Positions 1 to 9,819 are shown, counted from the stretch's first letter. The stretch is DNA of 64,000 bases from Arthrobacter sp. C9C5 (GCF_013359735.1 NZ_JABFMX010000004.1:1-64000); one strand, 5' to 3'. A program made the numbers and translations. The notes: a model not told the origin generated them from the sequence alone.

Positions 1-2
1 GC

Positions 3-1280
3 AAGCCCTTCAGCGGTGGTGGCGACCGTGATCGTAAGCCGTTTGGTGATCGTCCCTCGCGTGAGGGCGGGGAGCGTCGCAGCTTCGGTGGCGATCGTGA
101 CCGCAAGCCCTTCAGTGGCGGGGATAATCGCAAGCCTTTCGGCAACCGCGAGGACCGTCCCGCTCGCGGCTTTGACCGCGCCGAGTCCGGTCCTCGTCAG
201 TTCGGCCGCGACCGCGCCGAGGACCGCCCCGTACGCGAGCCGAACGCCAGGGATCTGCGCAGCGCCAACCGCCCGGACCGCGAGCGTTCACCGCAGATCG
301 ACGAGGACGTCACCGGCAAGGAACTCGACCGGGCCACGCAGCACCAGATCAAGACCCTTGAAGACAACAGCGCCGAATGGGTGGCACGCCACCTCGTGAT
401 GGCCGGCCGCCTTCTTGATGACGAGCCGGAGCTCGCCTTCCAGCATGCCCTGGCGGCAAGCCGCCGCGGCGGCCGCCTCGCAGCGGTCCGCGAAGCCGTT
501 GGCCTGACTGCGTACGCTGCAGGACACTACGGTGAGGCGCTGCGTGAATTCCGCACCTACCGCCGGATCAGCGGATCCAACATGCACCTGCCGGTGATGG
601 CCGACTGCGAGCGTGGCCTCGGCCGCGCGGATCGTGCCCTGGACATGGCCCGCTCCGAAGAGGCCAAGGACCTCGACGCTCCGGGCAAGGTGGAACTGGC
701 AATCGTCGCGGCCGGCGCCCGTACCGACCTCGGCCAGCTCGACGCCGCGGTTTCAGAGCTCGAAATCGCGCAATTGGACATCAACCGCGCCTTCTCCTAC
801 AGCCCGCGGCTCTTCCGCGCCTACGCCGACGCTTTGACCGCAGCTGGCCGCGAAGCCGAAGCCGGGAAGTGGCAGCGCCAGGCCGTTGTCGCCGAGAAGG
901 CCCTAGGCATGGGCGTTGACGAGGAGCCGGACATCATCGACCTCGGTTGGGACGAGGAAGAGGAAGCCCGCGAGGAAGAGCAGCGCCGCCGGATCCTGCA
1001 GCAGCAGACCGAGCAGCAGGCCGCCGCTGCGTCCGGCGAGCCGGCACCCCGTGCCGCCGGCGCCGAAGCCGTAGCCGGCCTCCCGGAGACCGACACGCCG
1101 CAGTCCGCGGCTCACGATCTAGAAGCCGGCTCCGACGACGAAGAACCCGACTTCTTCGAATCCGACGACGCCGAATCCGACGAGGATTCCGTGGAATCCG
1201 ACGAACTGGAATCCGACGAACTGGAAACAGGGCACGCCCACGCCGGGGAGTCCCACCACTCGGAACGCGCCGAGGACTAG
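3..1280 (+). CDS. TPR-containing protein with basic repeat N-terminus and acidic tail (5' end missing)
   Basis: The reading frame is open from the first bases of the window, so the true start lies upstream. The first ~95 residues are a low-complexity Arg/Gly/Asp-rich region in which KPF and GGDRDRKPF recur. The middle is alpha-helical with tetratricopeptide-like signatures (AFQHALAASRRGGRLAAVRE, HYGEALREFRTYRRISG, LGQLDAAVSELEIAQLD). The last ~110 residues are strongly acidic with tandem ESDEL repeats. Position directly before the HAD phosphatase and tlyA matches M. tuberculosis Rv1691, a short TPR protein. TPR domains usually bind proteins; the role here is unknown. The charged tails on both sides are unusual for an Rv1691-type protein. 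Confidence 0.8.
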   Translation, partial: KPFSGGGDRDRKPFGDRPSREGGERRSFGGDRDRKPFSGGDNRKPFGNREDRPARGFDRAESGPRQFGRDRAEDRPVREPNARDLRSANRPDRERSPQIDEDVTGKELDRATQHQIKTLEDNSAEWVARHLVMAGRLLDDEPELAFQHALAASRRGGRLAAVREAVGLTAYAAGHYGEALREFRTYRRISGSNMHLPVMADCERGLGRADRALDMARSEEAKDLDAPGKVELAIVAAGARTDLGQLDAAVSELEIAQLDINRAFSYSPRLFRAYADALTAAGREAEAGKWQRQAVVAEKALGMGVDEEPDIIDLGWDEEEEAREEEQRRRILQQQTEQQAAAASGEPAPRAAGAEAVAGLPETDTPQSAAHDLEAGSDDEEPDFFESDDAESDEDSVESDELESDELETGHAHAGESHHSERAED

Positions 1281-1286
1281 TCAGCA

Positions 1287-2279
1287 ATGGCCGAAGCTGA
1301 GCTGATTTCGCGGTTCGACGCGCTCCTCGCTGATCTGGACGGTGTCGTCTACGCGGGTCCGCACGCCATCCCCGGCGCCGTGGAGTCGCTCCGCCGGCTC
1401 GCCGGCATCGGCGTCGGCCTGGGCTACGTGACGAACAACGCCTCCCGTTCGCCCGCCGAGGTGGCGCAGCACCTGCGCGAACTCGGCGCCCCAGCGGAGG
1501 AGCAGCAGGTGGTGAGTTCGCCGCAGGCAGCCGGCGAACTGCTGGCCTCGCTGCTGCCTGCCGGCGCCCGCGTCCTGATCACCGGTGGCGACGCGCTGGC
1601 CCGCGAAATCGAACTCGCCGGGCTGGTGCCGGTCCGCAGTGAGGCCGAGGACCCCGTCGCCGTCGTGCAGGGCTTCCACCCGGACCTGGGCTGGAAGGAC
1701 CTTGCGGAGGCTTCCTACGTCGTTGCGGCCGGCGCCCTGTGGGTGGCCACCAATACAGACATGTCCATTCCGCAGGCCCGCGGCATGGCGCCCGGCAACG
1801 GCACACTGGTTGCCGCCGTCGCCGCCGCCACCGGCCGGCAACCGCTCGTCGCGGGCAAGCCCGAGGCGCCGCTGTTCCACGCCGCCGCCAAGCGGCTGGC
1901 GGTCGACCGCCCGCTGGTGGTCGGAGACCGGCTGGACACCGACATCCTCGGCGGCAACAACGCCGGCTTCGCCACGGTGGCCGTGCTGACCGGCGTCGAC
2001 ACGAGGGAATCCATCCTCGCCGCGCGCACCATGGAACGCCCCACCTTCGTGATCAATGACCTCACCGACCTCTACCGCCCCTACCCGGCGGTGGAGCACG
2101 ACGCCGAGGGACGCTACCGTTGCGGCGCGGCCTCGGCGCTCGTGCAGGGGAGCACGGTGCGCGTCAGCGGGGATCCCGCGGACCTCGACTCGTGGCGTGC
2201 AGCCTGTGCCGCCTGGTGGGCCGCGAACCCCGAAACTGCAACCGCCCTGGCGCCCGGCCTTGAGTGGCTGGATCACTAG
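1287..2279 (+). CDS. HAD-IIA family phosphatase (Rv1692-like, probable glycerol-phosphate phosphatase)
   Basis: 330 aa. Motif I is LLADLDGVVYAG near residue 16, with the DxD nucleophile and acid/base aspartates; motif II is VTNNASRSP near residue 50; the lysine motif is VAGKPEAPLF near residue 188; the Mg-binding end is VGDRLDTDILGGNNAG near residue 212. This is the NagD/phosphoglycolate-phosphatase-like HAD-IIA subgroup with a C2 cap. The M. tuberculosis syntenic homologue Rv1692 has been characterised as a glycerol 3-phosphate phosphatase acting in glycerophospholipid recycling; substrate here is inferred from that. It starts 6 bp after the TPR gene, so the two are probably co-transcribed. 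Confidence 0.9.
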   Translation: MAEAELISRFDALLADLDGVVYAGPHAIPGAVESLRRLAGIGVGLGYVTNNASRSPAEVAQHLRELGAPAEEQQVVSSPQAAGELLASLLPAGARVLITGGDALAREIELAGLVPVRSEAEDPVAVVQGFHPDLGWKDLAEASYVVAAGALWVATNTDMSIPQARGMAPGNGTLVAAVAAATGRQPLVAGKPEAPLFHAAAKRLAVDRPLVVGDRLDTDILGGNNAGFATVAVLTGVDTRESILAARTMERPTFVINDLTDLYRPYPAVEHDAEGRYRCGAASALVQGSTVRVSGDPADLDSWRAACAAWWAANPETATALAPGLEWLDH

Positions 2280-2289
2280 ACTGGAGAGC

Positions 2290-2535
2290 ATGACCGAGCA
2301 GAGTTCTTCCACCGACGCCGATTCGGAGAGCGCTGACGCCCGGATCGACTGGCCGGCGCCATCCGCCGCCGCCGCCGACGATCCGGCCGTAGCTGCCTTG
2401 CTGGTGCGCCTGAACGCGCTGCCGGAACTGCCGGTCGCGGACCACGGTGAGGTCTACGCCGGCCTGCACGACGAGCTGGCGGCAGCCCTCAACGAGGACG
2501 TGTCCGGGCAGCGTGCGGAGGACTCCCCGCGATGA
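2290..2535 (+). CDS. small conserved protein (Rv1693-like)
   Basis: 81 aa, acidic, no membrane segment or known catalytic motif. The conserved part is the C-terminal half, including VAALLVRLNALPELPVADH and YAGLHDELAAALNED. Its last four bases (ATGA) overlap the start of tlyA, implying translational coupling. A GGAG motif lies 4-7 bases before the ATG, and a TAGACT hexamer (2277-2282) lies 7 bp before the ATG, so a leaderless start is also possible. Position equals that of Rv1693 in M. tuberculosis. Function unknown; a helper of TlyA is only a contextual guess. Confidence 0.8.
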   Translation: MTEQSSSTDADSESADARIDWPAPSAAAADDPAVAALLVRLNALPELPVADHGEVYAGLHDELAAALNEDVSGQRAEDSPR

Positions 2536-3344
2536 CCAGGCTTGATCAGGCCCTCGTCGGCCGCGGGCTGGCGAGGTCCCGCACCCATGCCGCGCGCCTG
2601 ATCGGCGAAGGCAAGGTCAGCTCGGGCGGCGAAGTCCTCGCCAAGGCCTCCCTGCAGGTCCAGGACGGCATGGTCCTTGAGGTCGCCGCCACCAGCGAGG
2701 ACGACTACGTCAGCCGCGCGGCCCACAAACTGGCCGGCGCCCTGGACGCCTTCCCCGTCGTCGAGGTTTCCGGCAAGCGCTGCCTCGACGCCGGAGCCTC
2801 CACCGGCGGCTTCACTGAGGTGCTGCTCCGGCGCGGCGCCGCGCATGTCGTCGCCGTCGACGTCGGGCATGACCAGCTGGTACCGCAAATCCGCAACGAC
2901 GCGCGGGTCTCGGTCCACGAAGGGCTGAACGTCCGCTACATGACGCCGGAAATGATCGGCGGCCCGGCGGCGCTGACGGTGGCGGACCTGTCTTTCATCT
3001 CGCTGACCCTCGTGGTGGCTCTCTTGGCGGCATGCACCGAGCCCGGCGGGGACCTGGTCCTGATGGTCAAGCCGCAGTTCGAGATCGGCAAGGACCGGCT
3101 GGGCCGCACCGGCGTGGTCACCTCCGAGCGGGAACGCCGCCTGGCCGTCGCCAAGGTGGCGTCGGCGGCGATGGACGCAGGCCTGGACCTGGCCGGCCTC
3201 GCGCAGAGTCCGCTGCCCGGCCAGGACGGAAACGTGGAGTACTTCCTGTGGATAAAACGCGGGATCCGGACAGACCTGCCTAAGATCGAGGAGCGGGACG
3301 CAGCCGTTGCTGCGTTACTCGGAACGATCTGGCCGCAGCCCTGA
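2532..3344 (+). CDS. tlyA: TlyA family 16S/23S rRNA (cytidine-2'-O)-methyltransferase
   Basis: 270 aa, normal family length. Residues 1-60 form an S4 RNA-binding domain (TRLDQALVGRGLARSRTHAA). Residues ~75-260 form the SAM-dependent FtsJ/RrmJ-like methyltransferase with motif I CLDAGASTGGFTEVLL and the VKPQFEIGK catalytic-lysine motif. In mycobacteria TlyA methylates C1409 of 16S and C1920 of 23S rRNA, and its loss gives capreomycin/viomycin resistance. It overlaps the preceding small gene by 4 bp and precedes NAD kinase, as in M. tuberculosis. Confidence 0.95.
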   Translation: MTRLDQALVGRGLARSRTHAARLIGEGKVSSGGEVLAKASLQVQDGMVLEVAATSEDDYVSRAAHKLAGALDAFPVVEVSGKRCLDAGASTGGFTEVLLRRGAAHVVAVDVGHDQLVPQIRNDARVSVHEGLNVRYMTPEMIGGPAALTVADLSFISLTLVVALLAACTEPGGDLVLMVKPQFEIGKDRLGRTGVVTSERERRLAVAKVASAAMDAGLDLAGLAQSPLPGQDGNVEYFLWIKRGIRTDLPKIEERDAAVAALLGTIWPQP

Positions 3345-3382
3345 AAGCAAGCAGCACTAGAAGCACTAGAAGGCGGAACCCG

Positions 3383-4420
3383 ATGAGCAGGCGTGTCCTC
3401 ATCCTTGCCCACACCGGCCGCGAGGAATCCCTCAAGGCCGCCTGGGAAGCGTGCGCCCAGCTGCATGCCTCCGGCCTCGTCGCCGTGATGCAGAAATCCG
3501 AACTTGCGGACATGGTCAGGTTCTTCGGCCGCCTGGACCAGCCCGTCGAGGTCCTGCACGACCACGTCAAACTGCCCGACGTCGAACTCGTCATGGTGCT
3601 CGGTGGCGACGGCACGATCCTGCGCGCCGCGGAGCTGGTCCGCGAGGTGGACGTGCCGCTGCTCGGCGTCAACCTCGGCCACGTCGGCTTCCTCGCAGAG
3701 AGCGAGCGGGCAGACCTGGCCCAGACCGTGGAATGGATCGCCAGCCGCCAGTACACGGTGGAAGAGCGGATGACCATCGACGTGCAGGTGTGGGTCCGCG
3801 GGCAGAAGATCTGGCACACCTGGGCGCTGAACGAGGCGGCCATCGAAAAAGGCAACCGGGAACGGATGCTCGAGGTGGTCACCGAAGTCGACGAACGCCC
3901 GCTCACCTCCTTCGGCTGCGACGGCGTCGTCCTTGCCACCCCCACCGGATCAACCGCCTACGCCTTCTCCGCCGGCGGCCCCGTGGTGTGGCCGGAGGTC
4001 GAGGCGCTGCTGATCGTGCCGATCAGCGCCCACGCCCTCTTCGCCAAGCCGCTCGTGGTCTCGCCCAGGTCCCGGCTGGCCGTCGAAATCCTGAACCGCA
4101 CCGACGCCCAGGGCGTGCTCTGGTGCGACGGCCGGCGCTCCGTGGACCTGCCACCCGGAGCCCGGGTGGAAGTGACCCGCTCGGCCACGCCGGTACGGCT
4201 GGCCCGCACCCACCAGACGCCGTTCTCCGGACGCCTGGTCCGCAAGTTCGAGCTCCCCATCCAGGGCTGGCGCGGTCCGGTGCCGCAAACCGACACCATC
4301 CTCACCGGGCCCGTGCCGGTGGTTCGCACCCCGCGGCCGAGCCGTGCGCTGCCCACGCCCCGTCATGCGGGCCCCGGCGCGGACCCGGAAGCACCAACTG
4401 ATCCCTCGACTGCGAAGTGA
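3383..4420 (+). CDS. nadK: NAD kinase
   Basis: 345 aa. Contains the GGDGT nucleotide-binding motif (VMVLGGDGTILRAAE, near residue 75), the NE/D motif ALNEAAIEKG, and the glycine-rich TPTGSTAYAFSAGGPVV motif. It phosphorylates NAD(+) to NADP(+), in actinobacteria using ATP or polyphosphate. The last ~50 residues, Pro/Arg-rich (VVRTPRPSRALPTPRHAG), extend past the usual catalytic fold and look disordered. AAGGCGGAA 6-14 bases before the ATG is the likely ribosome binding site. It is followed after 3 bp by recN, as in M. tuberculosis (ppnK-recN). Confidence 0.95.
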   Translation: MSRRVLILAHTGREESLKAAWEACAQLHASGLVAVMQKSELADMVRFFGRLDQPVEVLHDHVKLPDVELVMVLGGDGTILRAAELVREVDVPLLGVNLGHVGFLAESERADLAQTVEWIASRQYTVEERMTIDVQVWVRGQKIWHTWALNEAAIEKGNRERMLEVVTEVDERPLTSFGCDGVVLATPTGSTAYAFSAGGPVVWPEVEALLIVPISAHALFAKPLVVSPRSRLAVEILNRTDAQGVLWCDGRRSVDLPPGARVEVTRSATPVRLARTHQTPFSGRLVRKFELPIQGWRGPVPQTDTILTGPVPVVRTPRPSRALPTPRHAGPGADPEAPTDPSTAK

Positions 4421-4423
4421 CCC

Positions 4424-6163
4424 ATGCTTGAAGAACTGAGAATCCGCGACCTCGGCGTCATCACCGACGCGACGCTGCCGCTGGGCCCCGGCCTGAGCGT
4501 GGTGACCGGCGAGACCGGCGCCGGCAAGACGATGGTGGTCACCGCCGTCGGCCTTCTGCTCGGCGCAAGGTCCGACGCCGGCGCCGTCCGCAGCGGGGCG
4601 AAAAGCGCCTCCGCCGAAGCCGTGCTGAAGCTCGACGCCGGGCACGCTGCGATCAGCCGGGCGCGCGAAGCCGGAGCCGAGGTCGAGGAGTTCGACGGCG
4701 GCGCCGAGCTGCTGCTCGCCCGCAGCGTCGGTGCCGACGGGCGTAGCCGCGCCTACCTCGGCGGCCGCGCCGCGCCGGTCGGAGTCCTCGCCGAGATCGG
4801 CGGGACGCTGGTGGTGGTCCACGGCCAGTCGGACCAGATCAGGCTCAAGAGCCCGGTGGCGCAGCGCGAAGCCCTGGATAAGTTCGCGGGGGAGGGCCTG
4901 GCCGGTTCCCTGGCCGCCTACCAGGAGCTGCACGTCCACTGGAAGGCCAGCCAGGCCGAGCTGGACGAACTCCGCAGCGCCGCCCGCGAACGGCTGCGGG
5001 AGGCGGAATCCCTCGAGGCAGCCCTGGCCGAGATCGACGCCGTCGACCCGCAGCCCGGCGAGGACGAATCGCTGAAGGCGGAGGCCGTCAAGCTCGCCAA
5101 TGTCGAAGAGCTCCGGATCGCCGCCAGTACCGCCCATCAGGCCCTCATCTCCGAGGACTTCGGCGAGGACGCCGATGCCACCACACTGGTGGACGCCGCA
5201 AAACGCACCCTGGAGCACGTCGCGGAACACGACGGTGAACTGGGCTCTGCCGCCGCCCGGCTGGCGGAGGTGGGCTTCCTGCTCAACGACATTGCCGGCG
5301 AGCTGGCCAGCTACCAGGCCTCCCTCGACACCGAAGGGCCGGAACGCCTGGCCGAGATCGAGGACCGGCGTGCCGCGCTGGCTAAGCTGGTGCGCAAGTA
5401 CGCGCCCAGCATCGACGAGGTGTTGCTCTGGGCGGAGCAGGCCCGGGCCCGTTTCGGGGAGCTCCAGGACGACTCCACCAGGATTGAGGCTCTGGACGCC
5501 GAGGTCGCCCGCTCCGAGGCGGACCTCCGCAAACAGGCTGCGGCCATCAGCAAGACCCGGAAGAAGGCCGCCAAGGACCTCTCCGCACGGGTCAGCGCCG
5601 AGCTGACCGCGCTGGCCATGGCCGACGCCACCCTGGTCATCAATGTGGACCCCGGCGAGCAGCTGGGCCCGTTCGGCACCGACGAGATTTCCTTCCTGCT
5701 ACAGCCCCACTCCGGCGCGCCGGCCCGGCCGCTGGGCAAGGGTGCGTCCGGCGGTGAGCTCTCCCGCGTGATGCTCGCCATCGAAGTGGTGCTGGCCGCC
5801 GTCGACCCGGTGCCGACGTTTGTCTTCGACGAGGTCGACGCCGGCGTAGGCGGACGAGCCGCCGTCGAGATCGGCCGCCGGCTGGCCATGCTCGCCCGGC
5901 ATGTCCAGGTCCTCGTGGTCACCCACCTGCCGCAGGTGGCGGCCTTCGCCGACCAGCACATCCGGGTCACCAAGACCTCGGTGCGCGGGGCCGACGGCGC
6001 GACGGCGACCGGCTTCACCTCCAGCGACGTCCAGTTGCTGGACGAGGCGGAACGCGTCCGCGAACTGGCCCGCATGCTGGCCGGGCAGGAAGACTCGGAA
6101 TCGGCCCGGGCGCACGCCCAGGAGCTGTTGGACGACGCCAAGCTCCTCCCGCAACAGGCGTGA
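4424..6163 (+). CDS. recN: DNA repair protein RecN
   Basis: 579 aa SMC-like ATPase of double-strand-break repair. Walker A is GETGAGKTM at residue ~30, the ABC signature is GKGASGGELSRVMLA near residue 440, and Walker B is TFVFDEVDAGVGG near residue 465. The middle (~150-370) is heptad-rich and predicted coiled coil. RecN promotes cohesion and end processing with RecA. Start codon ATG three bases after the nadK stop indicates one transcript. No LexA-type box is visible, but an operon-internal position would not require one. Confidence 0.95.
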   Translation: MLEELRIRDLGVITDATLPLGPGLSVVTGETGAGKTMVVTAVGLLLGARSDAGAVRSGAKSASAEAVLKLDAGHAAISRAREAGAEVEEFDGGAELLLARSVGADGRSRAYLGGRAAPVGVLAEIGGTLVVVHGQSDQIRLKSPVAQREALDKFAGEGLAGSLAAYQELHVHWKASQAELDELRSAARERLREAESLEAALAEIDAVDPQPGEDESLKAEAVKLANVEELRIAASTAHQALISEDFGEDADATTLVDAAKRTLEHVAEHDGELGSAAARLAEVGFLLNDIAGELASYQASLDTEGPERLAEIEDRRAALAKLVRKYAPSIDEVLLWAEQARARFGELQDDSTRIEALDAEVARSEADLRKQAAAISKTRKKAAKDLSARVSAELTALAMADATLVINVDPGEQLGPFGTDEISFLLQPHSGAPARPLGKGASGGELSRVMLAIEVVLAAVDPVPTFVFDEVDAGVGGRAAVEIGRRLAMLARHVQVLVVTHLPQVAAFADQHIRVTKTSVRGADGATATGFTSSDVQLLDEAERVRELARMLAGQEDSESARAHAQELLDDAKLLPQQA

Positions 6164-6242
6164 CGCGCGGGTCCCGGCGCGCCGGGACTGGGATGACCAT
6201 CACAGCGGTGTTTTATCGACCCTGGGACGGCCGAATTGATGA

Positions 6243-6257
6243 TAGGCTCAAATTCCG
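6243..6257 (+). promoter_or_regulatory. -10-like hexamer TAGGCT, probable leaderless start for pyrG
   Basis: TAGGCT at 6243-6248 is followed after 8 bp by a GTG in the pyrG frame. No Shine-Dalgarno motif precedes any of the possible starts (TTG 6236, ATG 6239, GTG 6257, GTG 6260), which favours initiation on a leaderless message at 6257. No convincing -35 element is seen. Confidence 0.4.
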
Positions 6258-8005
6258 TGGTGCAGCGATCAAATTCCCGTGTAAATTCCCGGTTCCCGGG
6301 CTCGTCCAAGACGACCAAACACATCTTCGTAACCGGTGGTGTGGCGTCCTCGCTCGGTAAGGGGCTGACGGCTTCGAGCCTCGGTCACCTCCTGCGGGCA
6401 CGCGGCCTGTCTGTAACAATGCAAAAGCTCGATCCCTATCTGAACGTGGATCCGGGCACGATGAATCCCTTCCAGCACGGCGAGGTCTTCGTGACCGACG
6501 ACGGCGCCGAGACGGACCTTGACATCGGCCACTACGAGCGCTTCCTCGATGAAAACCTCGAGGGCTCGGCCAACGTCACGACCGGCCAGGTCTACTCCAC
6601 GGTCATCGCCAAGGAGCGCCGCGGCGAGTACCTCGGCGACACCGTCCAGGTCATCCCGCACATCACCGATGAGATCAAGCGCCGCATGCGGCTCCCCGCC
6701 GAGGGCAAGAACGCCCCGGACGTCATCATCACCGAAATCGGCGGCACCGTCGGCGATATCGAATCCCAGCCGTTCCTCGAGTCCGCCCGCCAGGTCCGCC
6801 AGGACGTCGGCCGGAACAACGTGTTCTTCCTGCACGTCTCCCTCGTGCCCTACATCGGGCCCTCGCAGGAACTGAAGACCAAGCCGACGCAGCACTCCGT
6901 CGCCGCGCTGCGCTCCATCGGCATCCAGCCCGAGGCGATCGTGATCCGTTCGGACCGCGAAGTCCCGCAGGCCATGCGCGACAAGATCGGCCGCATGTGC
7001 GACGTCGACATTGACGCCGTGATCGGCTGCCCGGACGCGCCGAGCATCTACGACATCCCCAAGACGCTGCACTCCCAGGGCCTGGACTCCTACATCGTCC
7101 GCGCCCTGGACCTGCCGTTCAAGGACGTCGACTGGACCAGCTGGGACAAGCTCCTCGAGGCTGTCCACAACCCCAAGCACGAGGTGGAGATTGCCCTCGT
7201 CGGCAAGTACATCGACCTGCCGGACGCTTACCTGTCCGTGACCGAAGCGCTGCGTGCCGGCGGCTTCGCGAACGACACCAAGGTCAAGATCCGCTGGGTC
7301 CCCTCGGACGAATGCGAAACCCACGAGGGTGCCGTGAAGTCCCTGGCCGGGGTGGACGCGATCTGCGTTCCCGGCGGCTTCGGCATTCGCGGCCTCGAGG
7401 GCAAGCTCGGCGCCTTGAAGTACGCCCGCGAAAGCAAGCTCCCGGTCCTGGGCCTGTGCCTGGGCCTGCAGTGCATGGTGATCGAGTACGCCCGCAACGT
7501 GGTCGGCCTCGAGGGAGCGTCCTCTTCCGAGTTCGAGCCGGACTCCAAGTACCCGGTCATCGCCACGATGGAAGAGCAGCTCGACATCGTCGACGGCAAG
7601 GGCGACCTCGGCGGCACCATGCGCCTGGGCCTGTATGAGGCCAAGCTGGACGAGGGTTCGGTCATCGCCGAGACCTACGGCACCACCACGGTCAGCGAAC
7701 GCCACCGGCACCGCTACGAGGTCAACAACAAGTACCGCGAGCAGATCGCCGCCCAGGGCCTCGTGTTCTCCGGAACCTCGCCGGACGGCAAGCTGGTGGA
7801 GTACGTCGAGCTTCCCCGTGAAGTCCACCCGTACTACGTGGCCACGCAGGCGCACCCGGAGCTGAGCTCACGGCCCACCCGCCCGCACCCGCTGTTCGCC
7901 GGACTGGTCAAGGCGGCCCTGGACCACCAGCACGGTGCGGGCCAGCCGGCCGCTGCCGCTGGCAAGGCTGCGGCCGCCAAGTCGACTCCGGCAGAGTCAA
8001 AGTAA
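6257..8005 (+). CDS. pyrG: CTP synthase (glutamine hydrolysing)
   Basis: 582 aa from GTG 6257. The N-terminal amidoligase domain carries [15 protein letters not shown] (P-loop) and [20 protein letters not shown]; the C-terminal class I glutamine amidotransferase carries the nucleophile loop GLCLGLQC and the catalytic His/Glu in [11 protein letters not shown]. It makes CTP from UTP, glutamine and ATP. The final ~30 residues are Ala/Lys-rich and probably disordered. Initiation at TTG 6236 or ATG 6239 would add at most 7 residues. In M. tuberculosis two genes (Rv1697 and the copper porin-like mctB) separate recN and pyrG; they are absent here. Confidence 0.95.
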   Translation: MVQRSNSRVNSRFPGSSKTTKHIFVTGGVASSLGKGLTASSLGHLLRARGLSVTMQKLDPYLNVDPGTMNPFQHGEVFVTDDGAETDLDIGHYERFLDENLEGSANVTTGQVYSTVIAKERRGEYLGDTVQVIPHITDEIKRRMRLPAEGKNAPDVIITEIGGTVGDIESQPFLESARQVRQDVGRNNVFFLHVSLVPYIGPSQELKTKPTQHSVAALRSIGIQPEAIVIRSDREVPQAMRDKIGRMCDVDIDAVIGCPDAPSIYDIPKTLHSQGLDSYIVRALDLPFKDVDWTSWDKLLEAVHNPKHEVEIALVGKYIDLPDAYLSVTEALRAGGFANDTKVKIRWVPSDECETHEGAVKSLAGVDAICVPGGFGIRGLEGKLGALKYARESKLPVLGLCLGLQCMVIEYARNVVGLEGASSSEFEPDSKYPVIATMEEQLDIVDGKGDLGGTMRLGLYEAKLDEGSVIAETYGTTTVSERHRHRYEVNNKYREQIAAQGLVFSGTSPDGKLVEYVELPREVHPYYVATQAHPELSSRPTRPHPLFAGLVKAALDHQHGAGQPAAAAGKAAAAKSTPAESK

Positions 8006-8032
8006 CTCCCAACTGAATCAAAGGACGGCGCG

Positions 8033-8695
8033 ATGCCCGGTAAGCCTGAGACCCCCAATGCTGCACGGCAGGTTTCGGATGAGCCGAGCCCGCGCCGTCT
8101 TTTGTCTTCCGAGAAGGTCTATCAGGGCCGGATCTGGGACGTTGTCAGCGACAGTTTCCAGCTGAGCGACGACGGCGAGCCCCTGGTTCGGGATTACATC
8201 GACCACCCTGGTGCGGTGGCCGTGTTGCCGATGAACGACGCCGGCGAGATCCTGCTGATCAAGCAGTACCGGCACCCGGTGGGCATGGCCCTTTGGGAGA
8301 TTCCCGCCGGGCTGCTCGACGTCGAGGGCGAGGACTTCGTCGCCGGGGCGGCCCGGGAGCTCGCCGAGGAGGCGGACCTGGTGGCTGGAACGTGGAACGT
8401 GCTGGCGGACTTCTTCAATTCGCCCGGATCCTCCAGCGAGGCCATCCGCATCTACCTAGCCCGGGACCTAAGCGACGTGCCCGGCCACGAGCTGCACGTC
8501 CGCACCGACGAGGAAGCGGAAATCGAGCTGCACTGGATCCCGCTCGACGCGGCCGTCTCGGCCGTGCTGGAGGGGCGCCTGCACAACCCCTCCGCCGTCG
8601 TCGGGATCCTTGCCGCCGCCGCGGCCCGGCCCGACGGGTTCCAGGGACTCCGCCCGGCCAACGCGCCGTGGCCGGCCCACCCCAGCCAGCGCTGA
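8033..8695 (+). CDS. Nudix hydrolase, ADP-ribose pyrophosphatase type
   Basis: 220 aa. The Nudix box is [20 protein letters not shown] followed by EADL, i.e. the ADP-ribose-pyrophosphatase form with one extra residue before the first glutamate; the downstream [17 protein letters not shown] segment is typical of ADPRases. It would hydrolyse ADP-ribose to AMP and ribose 5-phosphate. RBS AAAGGA lies about 9 bases upstream. It overlaps the xerD start by one base (TGATG). The pyrG-nudix-xerD order equals Rv1699-Rv1701. Confidence 0.92.
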   Translation: MPGKPETPNAARQVSDEPSPRRLLSSEKVYQGRIWDVVSDSFQLSDDGEPLVRDYIDHPGAVAVLPMNDAGEILLIKQYRHPVGMALWEIPAGLLDVEGEDFVAGAARELAEEADLVAGTWNVLADFFNSPGSSSEAIRIYLARDLSDVPGHELHVRTDEEAEIELHWIPLDAAVSAVLEGRLHNPSAVVGILAAAAARPDGFQGLRPANAPWPAHPSQR

Positions 8696-9729
8696 TGACC
8701 GGACTGCTGGCGGCCGAACCTCCCGCCGTCGAACCTCCTGGCGAGGCCGCGCCCGCCGAAGCTCCTGCCGAGGCCGTGCCCGCCCGTCCGCTGACCGCCG
8801 TCGACCGGGCCATCACCGACTACCTGCAGCACATGGGGGTCGAGCGCGGTCTGGCCGCGAACACCCTTTCCGCTTACCGGCGCGACCTGGCGCGCTACGC
8901 CCGGCACCTCGCCCGGGCCGGCCGCCAGCGCCCGGAGGAGATCACCCGGCGCGACGTGACCGGCTTCGTGCAGGCGCTCTCCGACGGGTCCGACGGCGGC
9001 TCCGCCCTCGGGGTGCGCTCGGCCGCCCGCACGGTCGTGGCGGTTCGCGGGCTGCACAAGTTCTGGGCGCTGGAAGGCGTCACGCCCGCCGATCCGGCCA
9101 GTGATGTGCACCCGCCGATGCCCGGAAAACGGCTGCCCAAGGCCATCACGGTCGATGAGGTAACCCGCATCCTGGAAGCGGCCGGAACCGACACGGCAAC
9201 CGGACTGCGCGACCGCGCCCTGCTCGAGTTCCTGTATTCCACTGGGGCGCGCATCAGCGAGGCCGTGGGACTCGATGTCGACGACATCTCGCTCCAGGGG
9301 GACGACGAGCCCGGCCCGGCGATTGTCCGGCTGTTCGGCAAGGGCTCCAAGGAACGCTTGGTGCCGCTGGGATCCTACGGAGCCCGCGCCCTGGACGCCT
9401 ACCTGGTCCGCGGCCGGCCGTTGCTGGCCGCCAAGGGCAAAGGCACCCCGGCCCTCTTCTTGAACGCCCGGGGCGGCCGGATCAGCCGCCAAAGCGCCTG
9501 GACCATCCTCAAAGCCGCGGCCGAGAAGGCCAACATCACCAAGGACGTTTCGCCCCACACCCTGCGGCACTCCTTCGCCACGCACCTGCTTGAGGGCGGG
9601 GCGGATGTCCGCGTTGTGCAGGAACTGCTGGGCCACGCGTCCGTAACCACCACACAGGTCTACACCCTGGTCACCGCTGACACGCTGCGCGAGATCTACG
9701 CCGCCGCGCATCCGAGGGCGCTGGGCTGA
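8695..9729 (+). CDS. xerD: tyrosine recombinase XerD
   Basis: 344 aa from the ATG that overlaps the Nudix stop codon. The first ~35 residues are a Pro/Glu/Ala-rich extension. A SAM-like core-binding domain follows ([20 protein letters not shown]), then the catalytic domain with [10 protein letters not shown] (Arg I), [15 protein letters not shown] (His-x-x-Arg) and [13 protein letters not shown] (His/Tyr nucleophile). With XerC it resolves chromosome dimers at dif. Synteny with Rv1701 supports XerD over an integrase. It ends the first conserved block; accessory genes follow. Confidence 0.93.
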   Translation: MTGLLAAEPPAVEPPGEAAPAEAPAEAVPARPLTAVDRAITDYLQHMGVERGLAANTLSAYRRDLARYARHLARAGRQRPEEITRRDVTGFVQALSDGSDGGSALGVRSAARTVVAVRGLHKFWALEGVTPADPASDVHPPMPGKRLPKAITVDEVTRILEAAGTDTATGLRDRALLEFLYSTGARISEAVGLDVDDISLQGDDEPGPAIVRLFGKGSKERLVPLGSYGARALDAYLVRGRPLLAAKGKGTPALFLNARGGRISRQSAWTILKAAAEKANITKDVSPHTLRHSFATHLLEGGADVRVVQELLGHASVTTTQVYTLVTADTLREIYAAAHPRALG

Positions 9730-9790
9730 AGCGGCCAGGCTGCCGGCGGTAACCGCTGATCGTCAGGATCCATCGCAACGCCATCAATAA

Positions 9791-9813
9791 TTGTCAGTGC
9801 CCGCGCATAGGCT
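9791..9813 (+). promoter_or_regulatory. PafBC / RecA-NDp-type DNA-damage promoter
   Basis: TTGTCAGTG (9791-9799), exactly 8 bp, then TAGGCT (9808-9813). This is a full match to the RecA/LexA-independent damage-promoter consensus described in mycobacteria, TTGTCRGTG-N8-TANNNT, which is controlled by PafBC. The ATG at 9820 is 6 bp after the -10, so the message would be leaderless. dinB carries a close copy at 56814-56836. Confidence 0.75.
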
Positions 9814-9819
9814 TTGGGT

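Noticed and set aside
8293..8694. N-terminal extension of XerD into the Nudix gene
   Set aside because: The frame is open but the extension overlaps the conserved Nudix coding region; ATG 8695 fits the family start and the stop-start overlap.
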